From an uncultured Pelagibacteraceae bacterium (GTDB lineage Bacteria > Pseudomonadota > Alphaproteobacteria > Pelagibacterales > Pelagibacteraceae): a stretch of DNA of 64,000 bases. Below, one piece after another: positions 1 to 8,781 of this stretch. The position numbers and the translations under genes are program-made. The stretch covers positions 20,620-84,619 of the forward strand of contig CACGAV010000001.1 of NCBI GenBank assembly GCA_902571095.1, given 5' to 3'. Numbering within the stretch: the first letter of the stretch is position 1; the number at the start of each line of letters is the position of its first letter. A model generated the notes under the pieces. The model searched no databases, was not told the DNA's origin, and saw nothing but the letters and a program-made list of their open reading frames with translations.

Positions 1-341
1 CTAGAGTTGCAACTTTAAATTACGGATCTTTTGGTCTAAAGGCTATGCAGCCCGAAAGAGTTATTGGAAAACAAATAGAAGCAGCAAGAGTTGCATTGAC
101 CAGACATATGCAAAGAACTGGTAAAGTTTGGTCTAGAGTTTTTCCAAATATTCCAGTATCAAAAAAACCAACAGAAGTTAGAATGGGAAAAGGAAAAGGT
201 TCACCTGAATTTTGGGCATGCCGTGTAAAACCTGGCAGAATATTATTTGAGGTTGATGGAGTTTCGGAAGAGGTCGCCAGAGAAGCATTATATAAAGCTT
301 CTGCTAAACTTCCAATAAAAACAAAGTTTATTAAAAGGTAA
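1..341 (+). CDS. rplP: 50S ribosomal protein L16, 5'-truncated by the window edge
   Basis: The open frame enters at base 3 and reads [18 protein letters not shown] before continuing to a stop at 341, so the Met at 45 is internal and the true start lies upstream of the window. L16 binds 23S rRNA near the A site and helps tRNA docking. The conserved C-terminal part, with [11 protein letters not shown] and [11 protein letters not shown], is intact. It is followed two bases later by rpmC, the usual order in the S10 operon. Only the first third of the protein is missing. Confidence 0.97.
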   Translation, partial: RVATLNYGSFGLKAMQPERVIGKQIEAARVALTRHMQRTGKVWSRVFPNIPVSKKPTEVRMGKGKGSPEFWACRVKPGRILFEVDGVSEEVAREALYKASAKLPIKTKFIKR

Positions 342-343
342 AT

Positions 344-529
344 ATGAAAAAAAAGGATATTAAAAAGTTGAGCAAAGATCAATCAGTTAGAGAAATTTCA
401 AAATTAAAAAGGGATTTGCTCAATATGAGGTTTAAGAAAATTAATGGGCAACTACAAAATGTTGCTGAATATTCTTTAATTAAAAAAAATATTGCAAGAC
501 TTTATAGTTTAATAGGAAATAAAAAATGA
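344..529 (+). CDS. rpmC: 50S ribosomal protein L29
   Basis: This 61-residue protein has the two-helix coiled-coil pattern of L29: a lysine-rich N-terminus, then [19 protein letters not shown] and a second helix containing [13 protein letters not shown]29 sits at the polypeptide exit tunnel and contributes to the docking site for trigger factor and SRP. It starts two bases after the rplP stop, and its own stop overlaps the rpsQ start in an ATGA junction, which suggests translational coupling. Length is normal for the family. Confidence 0.95.
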   Translation: MKKKDIKKLSKDQSVREISKLKRDLLNMRFKKINGQLQNVAEYSLIKKNIARLYSLIGNKK

Positions 530-756
530 CAAAAAGAGTTTTACAAGGAAAAGTAGTCAGTAGCAAAGGTAACAAAACTGTTGTAGTAGAGGTTAAAAGA
601 AGATTTCAACATCCTTTTTACGGAAAAACTATATCAAGATCAAAAAAATATCACGCTCATGATGAAAAAAATAAGTTTAAAGAAGGTGATATTGTAAAAA
701 TAATTGAGAGCAAACCAATATCTAAATTAAAAACATGGCAGGTAATTGAAAAATGA
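526..756 (+). CDS. rpsQ: 30S ribosomal protein S17
   Basis: A 76-residue OB-fold rRNA-binding protein. The opening [31 protein letters not shown] matches the S17 family, followed by a basic loop with [11 protein letters not shown] and the strand [19 protein letters not shown]17 is a primary binder of 16S rRNA in early 30S assembly. Its start overlaps the rpmC stop and its stop overlaps the rplN start by four bases each. Order L29-S17-L14 is canonical. Confidence 0.97.
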   Translation: MTKRVLQGKVVSSKGNKTVVVEVKRRFQHPFYGKTISRSKKYHAHDEKNKFKEGDIVKIIESKPISKLKTWQVIEK

Positions 757-1121
757 TACAAGTACAAACAGAATTAATGGTTGCAGATAATACTGGAGCA
801 AAAAGAGTTGAATGCATCAAAGTTTTAGGGGGATCTAAAAGACGATATGCTTCTGTTGGAGACCTAATTGTGGTGAGTGTCAAAGATGCTTTGCCAAAGG
901 GCAAAGTGAAAAAAGGATCAGTTCATAAAGCAGTTGTTGTAAGAACAAAAAAAGAAATTTTTAGAAAAGATGGGTCAAAGGTCCAATTTGATACTAATTC
1001 AGTGGTTTTAACTGATGAAAAAGGTGAGCCAATTGGAACAAGAATTTTTGGACCTGTGACAAGAGAATTAAGATCTAGAGGACAAACAAAAATTATTTCT
1101 TTAGCACCGGAGGTAATCTAA
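753..1121 (+). CDS. rplN: 50S ribosomal protein L14
   Basis: At 122 residues it has the exact family length. Diagnostic stretches are [22 protein letters not shown] at the start and [13 protein letters not shown] near the end. L14 lies at the subunit interface, contacts 16S rRNA in bridge B5/B8 and is the docking site of the silencing factor RsfS. It is joined to rpsQ through an ATGA overlap and followed closely by rplX. Confidence 0.98.
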   Translation: MIQVQTELMVADNTGAKRVECIKVLGGSKRRYASVGDLIVVSVKDALPKGKVKKGSVHKAVVVRTKKEIFRKDGSKVQFDTNSVVLTDEKGEPIGTRIFGPVTRELRSRGQTKIISLAPEVI

Positions 1122-1123
1122 TA

Positions 1124-1363
1124 ATGTTTTTAAAAAAAGGAGAAAAGGTAAAAGTAACAGTTGGAAAGGATAAAGGAAAAACCGGTGAAATTATTGAAAT
1201 TAATAGAGTTCGTAATCTGGCAAAAGTTAAAGAAGTTAATATGGTAAAAAAACACAAAAAAGCAACGAAAGAAAACAAAGGCGGAATAATAAATATAGAG
1301 GGATTTATTAATTTATCTAATTTAAAAAAATTAGATGATATTAAAAAAAAGAGTAAAAAATGA
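1124..1363 (+). CDS. rplX: 50S ribosomal protein L24, short form
   Basis: The KOW-type N-terminal half is clear (KKGEKVKVTVGKDKGKTGEIIEI, then the VNMVKKHKK segment), so this is the L24 assembly initiator that binds the 5' end of 23S rRNA. The protein is only 79 residues, while most bacterial L24 proteins are a little over 100. The C-terminal beta segment normally seen after the SNVA-like motif is replaced by a short lysine-rich tail. The gene overlaps the rplE start by four bases. No in-frame continuation of the missing part is obvious downstream. Confidence 0.92.
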   Translation: MFLKKGEKVKVTVGKDKGKTGEIIEINRVRNLAKVKEVNMVKKHKKATKENKGGIINIEGFINLSNLKKLDDIKKKSKK

Positions 1364-1968
1364 AACCTAGATTAAGAGAAAAATATAATAATGAAATTAT
1401 TAAAAACTTAATGACCAAGTTAAGTCTTAAAAATTTGCATTCCGTTCCAAAAATAACAAAAATTGTTATTAATATGGGTCTTGGAGCAGATGCTTTAGAT
1501 AAAAAGATCATCGAAACATGTATAAAAGATATTTCCTCAATCAGTGGTCAATATCCACTTGTAACTAAATTTAAGAAATCAATTTCAAATTTTAAATCGA
1601 GAAAAGGTTCTAACGCCGGTCTAAAAGTTACTTTAAGAAATGACAGAATGTATGAGTTTGTTGATCGTTTAGTTAATATTGCTTTACCAAGAATCAAAGA
1701 TTTCAAGGGATTAAAAGATAGCAGTTGTGATAAATTTGGAAATTTTAGTTTTGGCATCAAAGAGCACATAATATTTCCAGAAATAAATTTTGATAAAGTT
1801 GATAGGATTAGAGGTTTGGATATTACTATTGTTACATCAGGTCAATCGAAGAATGATACTGTAACTCTTTTAAAAGAATTTAATTTTCCTATTTTTAAAA
1901 CCGCCGAAAAGAAAAAAAAGAAAATTAAAACTATACCTACAAATCAGGAGAAAGAAAAAAATGGCTAA
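1360..1968 (+). CDS. rplE: 50S ribosomal protein L5 with a basic C-terminal tail
   Basis: The 202-residue product matches L5 throughout, with [36 protein letters not shown] and [13 protein letters not shown]5 binds 5S rRNA and forms part of the central protuberance and bridge B1b. Usual length is about 180; the extra residues are a lysine-rich C-terminal tail (from about residue 183) whose coding bases overlap the rpsN start by eight. The tail may have arisen by stop-codon drift into the next gene. Confidence 0.96.
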   Translation: MKPRLREKYNNEIIKNLMTKLSLKNLHSVPKITKIVINMGLGADALDKKIIETCIKDISSISGQYPLVTKFKKSISNFKSRKGSNAGLKVTLRNDRMYEFVDRLVNIALPRIKDFKGLKDSSCDKFGNFSFGIKEHIIFPEINFDKVDRIRGLDITIVTSGQSKNDTVTLLKEFNFPIFKTAEKKKKKIKTIPTNQEKEKNG

Positions 1969-2266
1969 AACCAGCGCAGTACAAAGAAATCTAAAAAGAA
2001 TAAAAATGTCAAAACGTTTTGAAAAAAAAAGAAAAAAACTTAAAGCAATAATAAAAAATAAAAAACTTCCTTTAAATGAGAGATTTGCAGCTCAGTTAAA
2101 ACTTTCGAAGCTACCAAAAAACTCATCAAAAATTAGAATTAGAAATAGATGCGAAATAACAGGTAGACCACATGGGGTTTATAGAAAACTTAAAATTTCA
2201 AGAATAGCTCTAAGAGAAATGGCATCATCAGGAAAAATTCCTGGAATGACCAAGTCTAGCTGGTAA
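1961..2266 (+). CDS. rpsN: 30S ribosomal protein S14 (zinc-free type)
   Basis: A 101-residue S14 of the long, cysteine-poor form: it lacks the CxxC...CxxC zinc ribbon of short S14 and carries the internal segment with [17 protein letters not shown]. The C-terminal [36 protein letters not shown] is the family signature. S14 assembles late in the 30S head near the A site. Its start lies inside the rplE 3' end; a purine-rich AGGAGAAAG stretch just upstream is a good ribosome binding site. Confidence 0.97.
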   Translation: MAKTSAVQRNLKRIKMSKRFEKKRKKLKAIIKNKKLPLNERFAAQLKLSKLPKNSSKIRIRNRCEITGRPHGVYRKLKISRIALREMASSGKIPGMTKSSW

Positions 2267-2276
2267 AGGAGAAAAT

Positions 2277-2675
2277 ATGACTTTTGTAGATCCAATTGGA
2301 GATATGTTAACCAGAATAAGAAATGGACAAATGAGGTCTTTGAATAAAATTTCTATACCTTTTTCAAATTTTAGGTCAAAAATTTTAGATGTACTTAAGA
2401 AAGAGGGTTATATTATAAATTTTATTGTCGACAAAGATAAAGACAATAAAAAATCTATCTTAGTCGACCTCAAATATTATGAAGGAAGACCTGTTATTAG
2501 GGAAATCAAGAGAGTCTCAAAACCAGGGAGAAGAGTTTATTCAAGCGCTACAAGCATTCCAAGAGTGCACAGTGGCTTAGGGCTAGCAATTTTATCAACT
2601 AGTAAAGGAGTTATGTCTGACAGTGAAGCAATAAAAAATAATTTAGGTGGCGAAATAATTTGTAGGATATTTTAA
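2277..2675 (+). CDS. rpsH: 30S ribosomal protein S8
   Basis: The 132-residue protein starts with the family signature DPIGDMLTRIRNGQ and ends with the SKGVMSDSEAI...GGEIICRIF motif. S8 binds helix 21 of 16S rRNA and in enterobacteria represses the spc operon by binding its mRNA at the L5 region; whether that control operates here cannot be told from sequence alone. AAAGGAG directly precedes the start. Its stop overlaps the rplF start (TAATG). Confidence 0.98.
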   Translation: MTFVDPIGDMLTRIRNGQMRSLNKISIPFSNFRSKILDVLKKEGYIINFIVDKDKDNKKSILVDLKYYEGRPVIREIKRVSKPGRRVYSSATSIPRVHSGLGLAILSTSKGVMSDSEAIKNNLGGEIICRIF

Positions 2676-3217
2676 TGTCTAAACTTGGAAAAAAAATAAT
2701 TGTTTTACCGAAAGAGTCATCCATAAAAGTTGACGGAGAATCTTTATTGGTTTCTGGACCAAAGGGCTCACAAAAAGTACCATTTAATCAAAAACTTTTT
2801 ACCTCTAAAACTAACGAAAAAAATGAATTTCAAATAGTTCCAAATGATAAAAAATTGAAAAATATTTCTGTGCTTTGGGGTACTTATAGAAGTTTAATCA
2901 ACAATGCAGTGCAAGGCGTTACAAAAGGTCACGAAAAAAATCTTGAATTAAGTGGTGTAGGCTTTAGGGCAAACATTAAAGGCGACGATTTAGTTTTAAG
3001 CTTAGGTTTCAGTCATGAAGTAAAATACAAAGTACCAAAAGGTGTTAGTATTAAGGTAGAGAAGCAAACCAAACTAAATATTGTTGGTTTAGACAAGGAG
3101 CTGGTGTCAAAAACCTCTTCTGAGATCAAATCTTTAAAACCTGTAGAACCTTATAAAGCAAAAGGTATTAAAGAAAAAGACCAGTACGTTTTAAGAAAAG
3201 AAGGAAAGAAAAAATAA
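2675..3217 (+). CDS. rplF: 50S ribosomal protein L6
   Basis: At 180 residues it has normal length and the two-domain L6 layout. The second domain carries the conserved [31 protein letters not shown] region and [12 protein letters not shown] near the C-terminus, where family members read EPYKGKGIRY. L6 lies near the factor-binding centre and the sarcin-ricin loop. It is coupled to genes on both sides by one-base TAATG overlaps. Confidence 0.97.
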   Translation: MSKLGKKIIVLPKESSIKVDGESLLVSGPKGSQKVPFNQKLFTSKTNEKNEFQIVPNDKKLKNISVLWGTYRSLINNAVQGVTKGHEKNLELSGVGFRANIKGDDLVLSLGFSHEVKYKVPKGVSIKVEKQTKLNIVGLDKELVSKTSSEIKSLKPVEPYKAKGIKEKDQYVLRKEGKKK

Positions 3218-3570
3218 TGAAAAAAATTTCTACAGATAAAAAACGAATTGTAAGAAACAGAATAAAACTAAAAAAAGTAAGTTTTGGTAAACTAAGAATT
3301 ACTATTTCTAAATCTCTTAAAAATATCTCAGCACAGATAGTAGATGACAGTATAAATAAAACTATAGTTTCCGCATCTTCAAATGAAAAAAATTTCAAAA
3401 AAGATAAAAAAAATAAGACCAATTTATCAATTACAGTTGGCGAACTTTTGGCTAAAAGAGCCGCAGAAAAAAAAATTAACAATGTTTATTTTGACCGAGG
3501 CGGTTACAAATATCACGGAAGAGTAAAAGCATTGGCAGAGTCACTTAGAAAAAATGGATTAAACTTTTAA
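3217..3570 (+). CDS. rplR: 50S ribosomal protein L18
   Basis: A 117-residue L18 with a basic N-terminus, the [19 protein letters not shown] beta hairpin and the C-terminal [28 protein letters not shown] signature. L18 binds 5S rRNA together with L5 and L25. The middle part is unusually lysine- and asparagine-rich, in keeping with the base composition of the window. It starts on the rplF stop and its stop overlaps the rpsE start. Confidence 0.97.
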   Translation: MKKISTDKKRIVRNRIKLKKVSFGKLRITISKSLKNISAQIVDDSINKTIVSASSNEKNFKKDKKNKTNLSITVGELLAKRAAEKKINNVYFDRGGYKYHGRVKALAESLRKNGLNF

Positions 3571-4073
3571 TGAGAGATAGTGAATTTATAGAAAAATTGG
3601 TTGCAATTAACAGAATAACCAAAGTAGTAAAAGGCGGAAGAAGATTTGGTTTTGCAGCTCTTGTTGTTGTTGGGAACCAAAAAGGATCAATTGGTATTGG
3701 AAAAGGGAAATCCAAACAGGTGCCAGATGCAATAAAAAAAGCAACTGAACTTGCAAAAAGAACTATGTTTCAAATACCCCTTAAGGACGGAAGAACATTA
3801 CATCACGATATTCACTCTAAAAGTGGTTCTGGAAAAATTCTTATGAGATCAGCTCCAACAGGAACTGGTATAATAGCAGGAGGTGCGATGAGAGCGGTTT
3901 GTGAGGTTATTGGTATTCAGGATGTAGTAGCAAAATCTTTAGGCTCAGCAAATCCACATAACGTTTTAAAAGCTATGATAGATGGACTTAAAAATCAAAG
4001 CTCACCAAAATTACTATCAGCAATAAGAGGAAAAAAAATATCTGAAATTATTAAGAAAAGGGAAAACAATTAA
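3570..4073 (+). CDS. rpsE: 30S ribosomal protein S5
   Basis: The 167-residue product has the double-stranded RNA-binding-like N-terminal domain with [37 protein letters not shown] and the C-terminal domain with [31 protein letters not shown]5 contributes to mRNA entry, helicase activity and decoding accuracy. In most Proteobacteria rpmD (L30) follows; here the rpsE stop overlaps the rplO start directly, leaving no space for it. Confidence 0.98.
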   Translation: MRDSEFIEKLVAINRITKVVKGGRRFGFAALVVVGNQKGSIGIGKGKSKQVPDAIKKATELAKRTMFQIPLKDGRTLHHDIHSKSGSGKILMRSAPTGTGIIAGGAMRAVCEVIGIQDVVAKSLGSANPHNVLKAMIDGLKNQSSPKLLSAIRGKKISEIIKKRENN

Positions 4074-4534
4074 TGAAATTAAATACTTTAATAAAGATAA
4101 ATAAAAACAAAATTAGAGTTGGTAGGGGAATTGGTTCTGGCAAGGGCAAAACTTCAGGTAGAGGTGTTAAAGGACAAAAGTCTAGATCCGGGGTTGCAAT
4201 AAAAAGTTTTGAAGGAGGTCAAATGCCATTATACAGAAGACTTCCAAAAAGAGGATTTAATCGGATTGGAAAGAAAAATATTGCAATTTTGAACATTTCA
4301 GACATATCTAGCTTTTTAAAAAGTAAAAGAATTAATCTTAAAGATAAAATTGATATTAAGTATTTAGCGGAAAGAAAAATAATTGGTAAAAAGTATAGTA
4401 AATTAAAAATTTTAGGTAAGGGCGAATTAAGTGAAAAAATAAATATTGCTACTGATTTTATATCAAAATCAGCAAAATCCAAGGTCGAAAAAGCAGGCGG
4501 ATCAATAGTTATATCAAAACTAAAAAATATTTAA
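4073..4534 (+). CDS. rplO: 50S ribosomal protein L15
   Basis: The glycine- and arginine-rich N-terminus (RVGRGIGSGKGKTSGRGVKGQKSRSG) followed by FEGGQMPLYRRLPKRGF is typical of L15, which threads an unstructured tail through the 23S rRNA core late in assembly. The C-terminal globular domain ends in SKVEKAGGSIVI. The protein is 153 residues, near usual length. It lies directly between rpsE and secY, one base from the latter. Confidence 0.97.
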   Translation: MKLNTLIKINKNKIRVGRGIGSGKGKTSGRGVKGQKSRSGVAIKSFEGGQMPLYRRLPKRGFNRIGKKNIAILNISDISSFLKSKRINLKDKIDIKYLAERKIIGKKYSKLKILGKGELSEKINIATDFISKSAKSKVEKAGGSIVISKLKNI

Positions 4535-5836
4535 ATGGCAACTGAAGATATTAATCAAAATAAATCAACACCATCTTCGGATTTAAGAAATAGAATTTTT
4601 TTTACAATATCAGTTTTATGTGTTTATAGATTAGGAACCTATGTTCCCTTGGCTGGAATTGATCCATTAGCATTACAGGAAATAATGTCTTCAACTCAAA
4701 AAGGTTTACTTGGGATGTTTAATGTGTTTTCAGGAGGAGCAGTTAATAGAATGGCTATTTTTGCTTTAGGTATAATGCCTTATATATCATCATCAATTAT
4801 TGTACAGTTGTTAACCGGCGTTTCAGATTATTTTAAAAATTTGAAAGATCAGGGGGAACTTGGAAGAAAAAAAATTACCCAAATTACAAGGTATGGGACT
4901 GTATTTATAGCTTCACTTCAAGGATACGGAGTTGCTGTTGGTTTAGAAAATGCTGGAAATATTGTTTTAGAACCAGGAATTAACTTTAAATTAATGACCG
5001 TTATTTCATTGGTAGCTGGTACGACTTTTCTTATGTGGCTTGGTGAACAAATTACATCAAGAGGTATAGGTAACGGAATTTCGTTAATTATATTCTCCGG
5101 AATTGTTGCAGAAATTCCTAGAGCACTTGCATCAACTTTTGAGCTTGGAAGAACCGGAGCTTTATCTGCTGGAATGATTATTGGAATATTTGTTTTAATA
5201 ATAGCAACTGTAATGTTTATAGTTTTTGTGGAAAGAGCAATGAGAAAAATATTAATTAATTATCCAAAAAGACAAATGGGCAACAAAGTTTATGGAGGTC
5301 AATCTTCTCATTTACCATTAAAAATAAATACCGCAGGTGTTATACCTGCAATTTTTGCGTCTGCTCTACTTTTAGTTCCAATTACGTTTTCAAATTTTGG
5401 ACTTTCGGACTCAGATTTTTTTATAAATTTTTCCTCTTATTTTTCTCAGGGAAAACCTCTCTATATGCTTCTTTATGCATCTGGAATAATATTTTTTTCT
5501 TTCTTTTATACTTCAATTGTATTCAATCCAAAAGAAACAGCAGAAAATTTGAGAAAATACGGAGGTTATGTTCCTGGAATTAGACCAGGCGATAGAACAG
5601 CTGATTATATAGAAAATATTTTATTAAAGCTTACAACTATAGGCGCTTCTTATTTAACATTAGTATGCTTAATGCCAGAATTTCTTATTGCAAGATATCC
5701 AATTCCTTTTTATTTAGGAGGAACATCTGTATTAATTGTAGTAGTTGTTGCAATGGACACAGTCACACAAGTGCAAACTAGATTAATGAGTTCACAATAT
5801 GAATCATTAATCAAAAAAGCAAAATTTAGTAAATAA
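4535..5836 (+). CDS. secY: Protein translocase channel subunit SecY
   Basis: SecY forms the membrane pore through which unfolded proteins are exported or inserted, with SecE and SecG. The 433-residue product has ten predicted hydrophobic segments and the conserved features YRLGTYVPLAGID, FALGIMPYISSSIIVQLL, the cytosolic loop VFVERAMRKILINYPKRQ and the C-terminal RPGDRTADYIENILLKLTTIGASYL. Only four bases separate it from rplO and adk. Neither secE nor secG is in the window. Confidence 0.98.
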   Translation: MATEDINQNKSTPSSDLRNRIFFTISVLCVYRLGTYVPLAGIDPLALQEIMSSTQKGLLGMFNVFSGGAVNRMAIFALGIMPYISSSIIVQLLTGVSDYFKNLKDQGELGRKKITQITRYGTVFIASLQGYGVAVGLENAGNIVLEPGINFKLMTVISLVAGTTFLMWLGEQITSRGIGNGISLIIFSGIVAEIPRALASTFELGRTGALSAGMIIGIFVLIIATVMFIVFVERAMRKILINYPKRQMGNKVYGGQSSHLPLKINTAGVIPAIFASALLLVPITFSNFGLSDSDFFINFSSYFSQGKPLYMLLYASGIIFFSFFYTSIVFNPKETAENLRKYGGYVPGIRPGDRTADYIENILLKLTTIGASYLTLVCLMPEFLIARYPIPFYLGGTSVLIVVVVAMDTVTQVQTRLMSSQYESLIKKAKFSK

Positions 5837-5839
5837 AAA

Positions 5840-6412
5840 ATGAATATTGTTATTTTTGGACCTCCTGGAGCAGGAAAAGGAACTCAATCAAAATTTATTG
5901 TAAATAAATTTAAATTATATCAACTATCCACAGGCGATCTTTTACGTAATGAAATTAAAAACAAAACACAATTGGGATCTAAAATTTCTTCTATCATAAA
6001 TTCAGGTGAATTAGTTTCTGATAAAATTGTTAGTAATTTAATAGAAAAATTTATCTCAAAGGATATTTACAAAAACAAAATTATTTTTGATGGTTATCCA
6101 AGAACATTGCTTCAGGCAAAGAATTTAGATACTTTATTAAAAAAGTATAAGCAAAAAATAAATATTGTTTTAAAATTATCCGTAAGCTTAGAAACAGTAA
6201 AAAAAAGAATTTTAGAAAGACAAGTTAAGGAAAATAGAGCTGATGATAATGAGGAAATAGCAGTTAAACGATACCAAACTTATGAAAAATCATCCGAACC
6301 AGTAATAGATTATTATAGGCAATCAAATTTACTCAAAGTTGTAAACGGTGAGGCAGAAATAACTGAAATTAATAGTGAAATAGGCGGGTTAATTGACACT
6401 ATCAAGGGTTGA
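5840..6412 (+). CDS. adk: Adenylate kinase, short-LID type
   Basis: Catalyses ATP + AMP to 2 ADP in the cytoplasm. The P-loop GPPGAGKGTQ is at residues 7-16, the AMP-binding STGDLLR follows at about residue 31, and DGYPRT at about 85. The LID is the short form (RADDNEEIAVKRYQTY), without the zinc-finger-like insertion seen in long adenylate kinases, as is common in alphaproteobacteria. It lies between secY and rpsM, the usual place in the class. Confidence 0.96.
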   Translation: MNIVIFGPPGAGKGTQSKFIVNKFKLYQLSTGDLLRNEIKNKTQLGSKISSIINSGELVSDKIVSNLIEKFISKDIYKNKIIFDGYPRTLLQAKNLDTLLKKYKQKINIVLKLSVSLETVKKRILERQVKENRADDNEEIAVKRYQTYEKSSEPVIDYYRQSNLLKVVNGEAEITEINSEIGGLIDTIKG

Positions 6413-6439
6413 CTTTAAGGAATATGAACATATAAATAC

Positions 6440-6460
6440 TAATTTGAAAAATTCAAATTA
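6440..6460 (+). repeat. Short inverted repeat immediately before rpsM
   Basis: TAATTTG and CAAATTA form a perfect 7-base inverted repeat around a 7-base spacer, ending on the A of the rpsM start codon. It fills the only gap longer than 20 bases inside the ribosomal cluster. A weak hairpin here could mask the initiation region, but the stem is entirely A-T rich and could arise by chance in this base composition. No Shine-Dalgarno sequence is evident in it. Confidence 0.35.
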
Positions 6461-6843
6461 TGGCTAGGATTGCAGGCGTAAATATTCCGCAAAATAAGGT
6501 TGTTCATATAGCTCTTACCTACATACATGGTATAGGAGATTTTAATGCAAAGGTAATTTGCGAAAAACTCAATATACCACTTAGTAAAAGGGTAAATGAT
6601 CTTAGTGAGGAAGAAGTATTAAAAATAAGAGAGTATATAGACCAAAATCATAAAGTTGAAGGCGATCTAAGAAGAGAGACTTCTATGAACATTAAAAGGT
6701 TGGTTGACTTAGCAACCTACAGAGGTTCAAGACATAAAAAGAAATTGCCTGTGCGAGGCCAAAGAACACATTGTAACGCAAGAACTAGAAAAGGAAAAGC
6801 TATTGCAATTGCAGGAAAAAAATTAACCCCACTTAAAAAATAA
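6460..6843 (+). CDS. rpsM: 30S ribosomal protein S13
   Basis: The 127-residue protein opens with [26 protein letters not shown] and closes with [35 protein letters not shown], both signatures of S13. It sits in the 30S head, forms bridges B1a/B1b with the large subunit and contacts P-site tRNA with its basic tail. A 47-base gap separates it from adk, the longest in the cluster. rpsK follows without spacing. Confidence 0.98.
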   Translation: MARIAGVNIPQNKVVHIALTYIHGIGDFNAKVICEKLNIPLSKRVNDLSEEEVLKIREYIDQNHKVEGDLRRETSMNIKRLVDLATYRGSRHKKKLPVRGQRTHCNARTRKGKAIAIAGKKLTPLKK

Positions 6844-7281
6844 ATGCAAAAAAAGATAGAAAAAAAAGTTGAAAATAAAACAGAGACAAAGATAACTAAA
6901 ACTAAATTTAAGAAAAAAAACAAAGAGAAAAAAAATATCTCATCTGGTATAGCCTTTGTAAATTCAACTTTTAATAATACAATTATTTCAATTGCAGATG
7001 AAAATGGAAATGTAATATCTTGGTCTTCAGCGGGAATGAAAGGTTTTAAGGGGTCACGAAAGTCAACTCCATATGCCGCTCAAGTTGCCGCAGACGATGC
7101 TGGTAGCAAAGCGTATGAAATGGGTCTAAGAACTTTAACAGTCCAGGTTAAAGGACCAGGCTCAGGTAGAGAAACAGCTTTAAGAGCCTTGCAGTCGAGA
7201 GGTTTTAAAATACTTTCTATAAAAGATACAACACCATTCCCTCATAATGGAACAAGACCACCAAAAAAAAGGAGAGTATAA
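6844..7281 (+). CDS. rpsK: 30S ribosomal protein S11 with a lysine-rich N-terminal extension
   Basis: From about residue 32 the protein is a standard S11 ([46 protein letters not shown]...[13 protein letters not shown]...[18 protein letters not shown]). S11 lines the platform near the mRNA exit. The first 30 or so residues are almost entirely K, E, T and N; S11 normally starts with a much shorter basic tail and totals about 129 residues, against 145 here. No alternative Met lies close to the core. Confidence 0.96.
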   Translation: MQKKIEKKVENKTETKITKTKFKKKNKEKKNISSGIAFVNSTFNNTIISIADENGNVISWSSAGMKGFKGSRKSTPYAAQVAADDAGSKAYEMGLRTLTVQVKGPGSGRETALRALQSRGFKILSIKDTTPFPHNGTRPPKKRRV

Positions 7282-8312
7282 TGGAAAATACAAACATCTT
7301 TGATAAGAATTGGAAATCTTTAACTAAACCAACAAAATTGGAAATTGACAGTAATGAAGACAAGTCTATTGCAAAAGTAATAGCACAACCTTTAGAGAAA
7401 GGTTTTGGACAAACTATAGGAAACTCTTTGAGGAGAATTTTATTATCATCTATACAAGGAGCTGCTGTAACCGCAGTTCAAATAGACGGAGTATTACACG
7501 AATTTTCATCGATTAAAGGTGTAAGAGAAGATGTTACAGATATTGTTTTAAATGTAAAAAATTTAGCAATAAAACTAAACTCTGATACTCCAAAAAAATT
7601 AATTTTAGATGCGCAAGGACCTAAAGAAGTTAAAGCAAAAGATATCGCCTTAGTTTCTGATATTAAAATTCTTAATCCTGAACAAACAATTTGTAATTTG
7701 GACGAAAAAACTAAATTTCACATGGAATTAATGGTTAATAATGGAAGAGGATATGTTTTAGCTCAAAAAAATAAATCAGAGGATACACCTCTAGGTATGA
7801 TTGCGATTGATTCACTTTTTAGTCCAGTAAAAAAAGTTTCTTTTAAAGTTGAAAGTACAAGAGCTGGATCAGCTTTAGATTATGATAAATTAGTAATGGA
7901 AGTTGAGACCAACGGAACAGTTGCCGCAGAAGACGCAGTAGCCTTTGCAGCAAGAATCTTTCAAGATCAACTATCAATGTTTGTTAACTTTGAAGATCCA
8001 AAAGAGGTTCCTAAACCAACAACATCAACTGAACCTGAATTTAATAAAAATTTATTAAAAAGAGTTGAGGAGCTGGAACTTTCAGTAAGATCTATGAATT
8101 GTCTTAAAAATGATAATATCATTTACATTGGAGATTTGGTTCAAAAAACTGAACCTGAGATGTTGCGAACTCCAAATTTTGGCAGGAAGTCTTTAAATGA
8201 AATTAAAGAAGTTCTAAGCTCAATGTCTTTATATCTTGGTATGGAAATTCCAAATTGGCCACCAGATAATATTGCAGAGTTGTCAAAAAAATTGGAAGAA
8301 AATACTTATTAA
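7281..8312 (+). CDS. rpoA: RNA polymerase alpha subunit
   Basis: The alpha dimer nucleates RNA polymerase assembly. The 343-residue product has the N-terminal domain ([47 protein letters not shown]) and, after a linker around residues 235-250, the C-terminal domain with [46 protein letters not shown], which contacts UP elements and activators. Its start overlaps the rpsK stop; rplQ begins seven bases downstream. Length and arrangement are normal. Confidence 0.98.
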   Translation: MENTNIFDKNWKSLTKPTKLEIDSNEDKSIAKVIAQPLEKGFGQTIGNSLRRILLSSIQGAAVTAVQIDGVLHEFSSIKGVREDVTDIVLNVKNLAIKLNSDTPKKLILDAQGPKEVKAKDIALVSDIKILNPEQTICNLDEKTKFHMELMVNNGRGYVLAQKNKSEDTPLGMIAIDSLFSPVKKVSFKVESTRAGSALDYDKLVMEVETNGTVAAEDAVAFAARIFQDQLSMFVNFEDPKEVPKPTTSTEPEFNKNLLKRVEELELSVRSMNCLKNDNIIYIGDLVQKTEPEMLRTPNFGRKSLNEIKEVLSSMSLYLGMEIPNWPPDNIAELSKKLEENTY

Positions 8313-8319
8313 GGCAATC

Positions 8320-8763
8320 ATGAGACACAAAATAGGATATAGAAAACTAAACAGGACTTCTGAACACAGGAAAGCATTATTTAAAAATATGCTTAATTCC
8401 TTAATAAAGTATGAACAAATAATAACTACCTTGCCAAAGGCTAAAGAACTTAAACCAAAAATCGATAAAGTCATAACTATTGGCAAGAATTCAAATTTAA
8501 GTAAAAAAAAATATCTTTTTTCTAAACTTCAAAACAAAACATCCGTAAAAAAAGTTTTTGATACACTTTCAAAAAGATATGCTAATAGACAAGGTGGTTA
8601 TTCTAGAGTTTTAAAAGCTGGTTTTAGAACTGGAGATGATGCTCCTATGGCTGTTATTGAACTTGTAGACAGAGATATTAATGCAAAAAAGGTAGACAAA
8701 CCCAAGAAGTCTGAAACTACAAAAAAAGATAAAGAAACTTTACCAAAAGTAGCGGCAAAATAA
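8320..8763 (+). CDS. rplQ: 50S ribosomal protein L17
   Basis: The family signature [29 protein letters not shown] begins at the ATG at 8320, so that start is chosen over an in-frame ATG 28 codons upstream that lies inside rpoA. L17 surrounds the peptide exit tunnel. The core ends with [31 protein letters not shown]; the remaining 25 or so residues are a lysine-rich tail. It closes the alpha operon as in most bacteria. Confidence 0.96.
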   Translation: MRHKIGYRKLNRTSEHRKALFKNMLNSLIKYEQIITTLPKAKELKPKIDKVITIGKNSNLSKKKYLFSKLQNKTSVKKVFDTLSKRYANRQGGYSRVLKAGFRTGDDAPMAVIELVDRDINAKKVDKPKKSETTKKDKETLPKVAAK

Positions 8764-8781
8764 TAATAATTTGCAATTTTA

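Noticed and set aside
8236..8319. Upstream in-frame start for rplQ giving 28 more residues
   Set aside because: The extension lies inside rpoA and the conserved L17 N-terminus [10 protein letters not shown] begins exactly at 8320.
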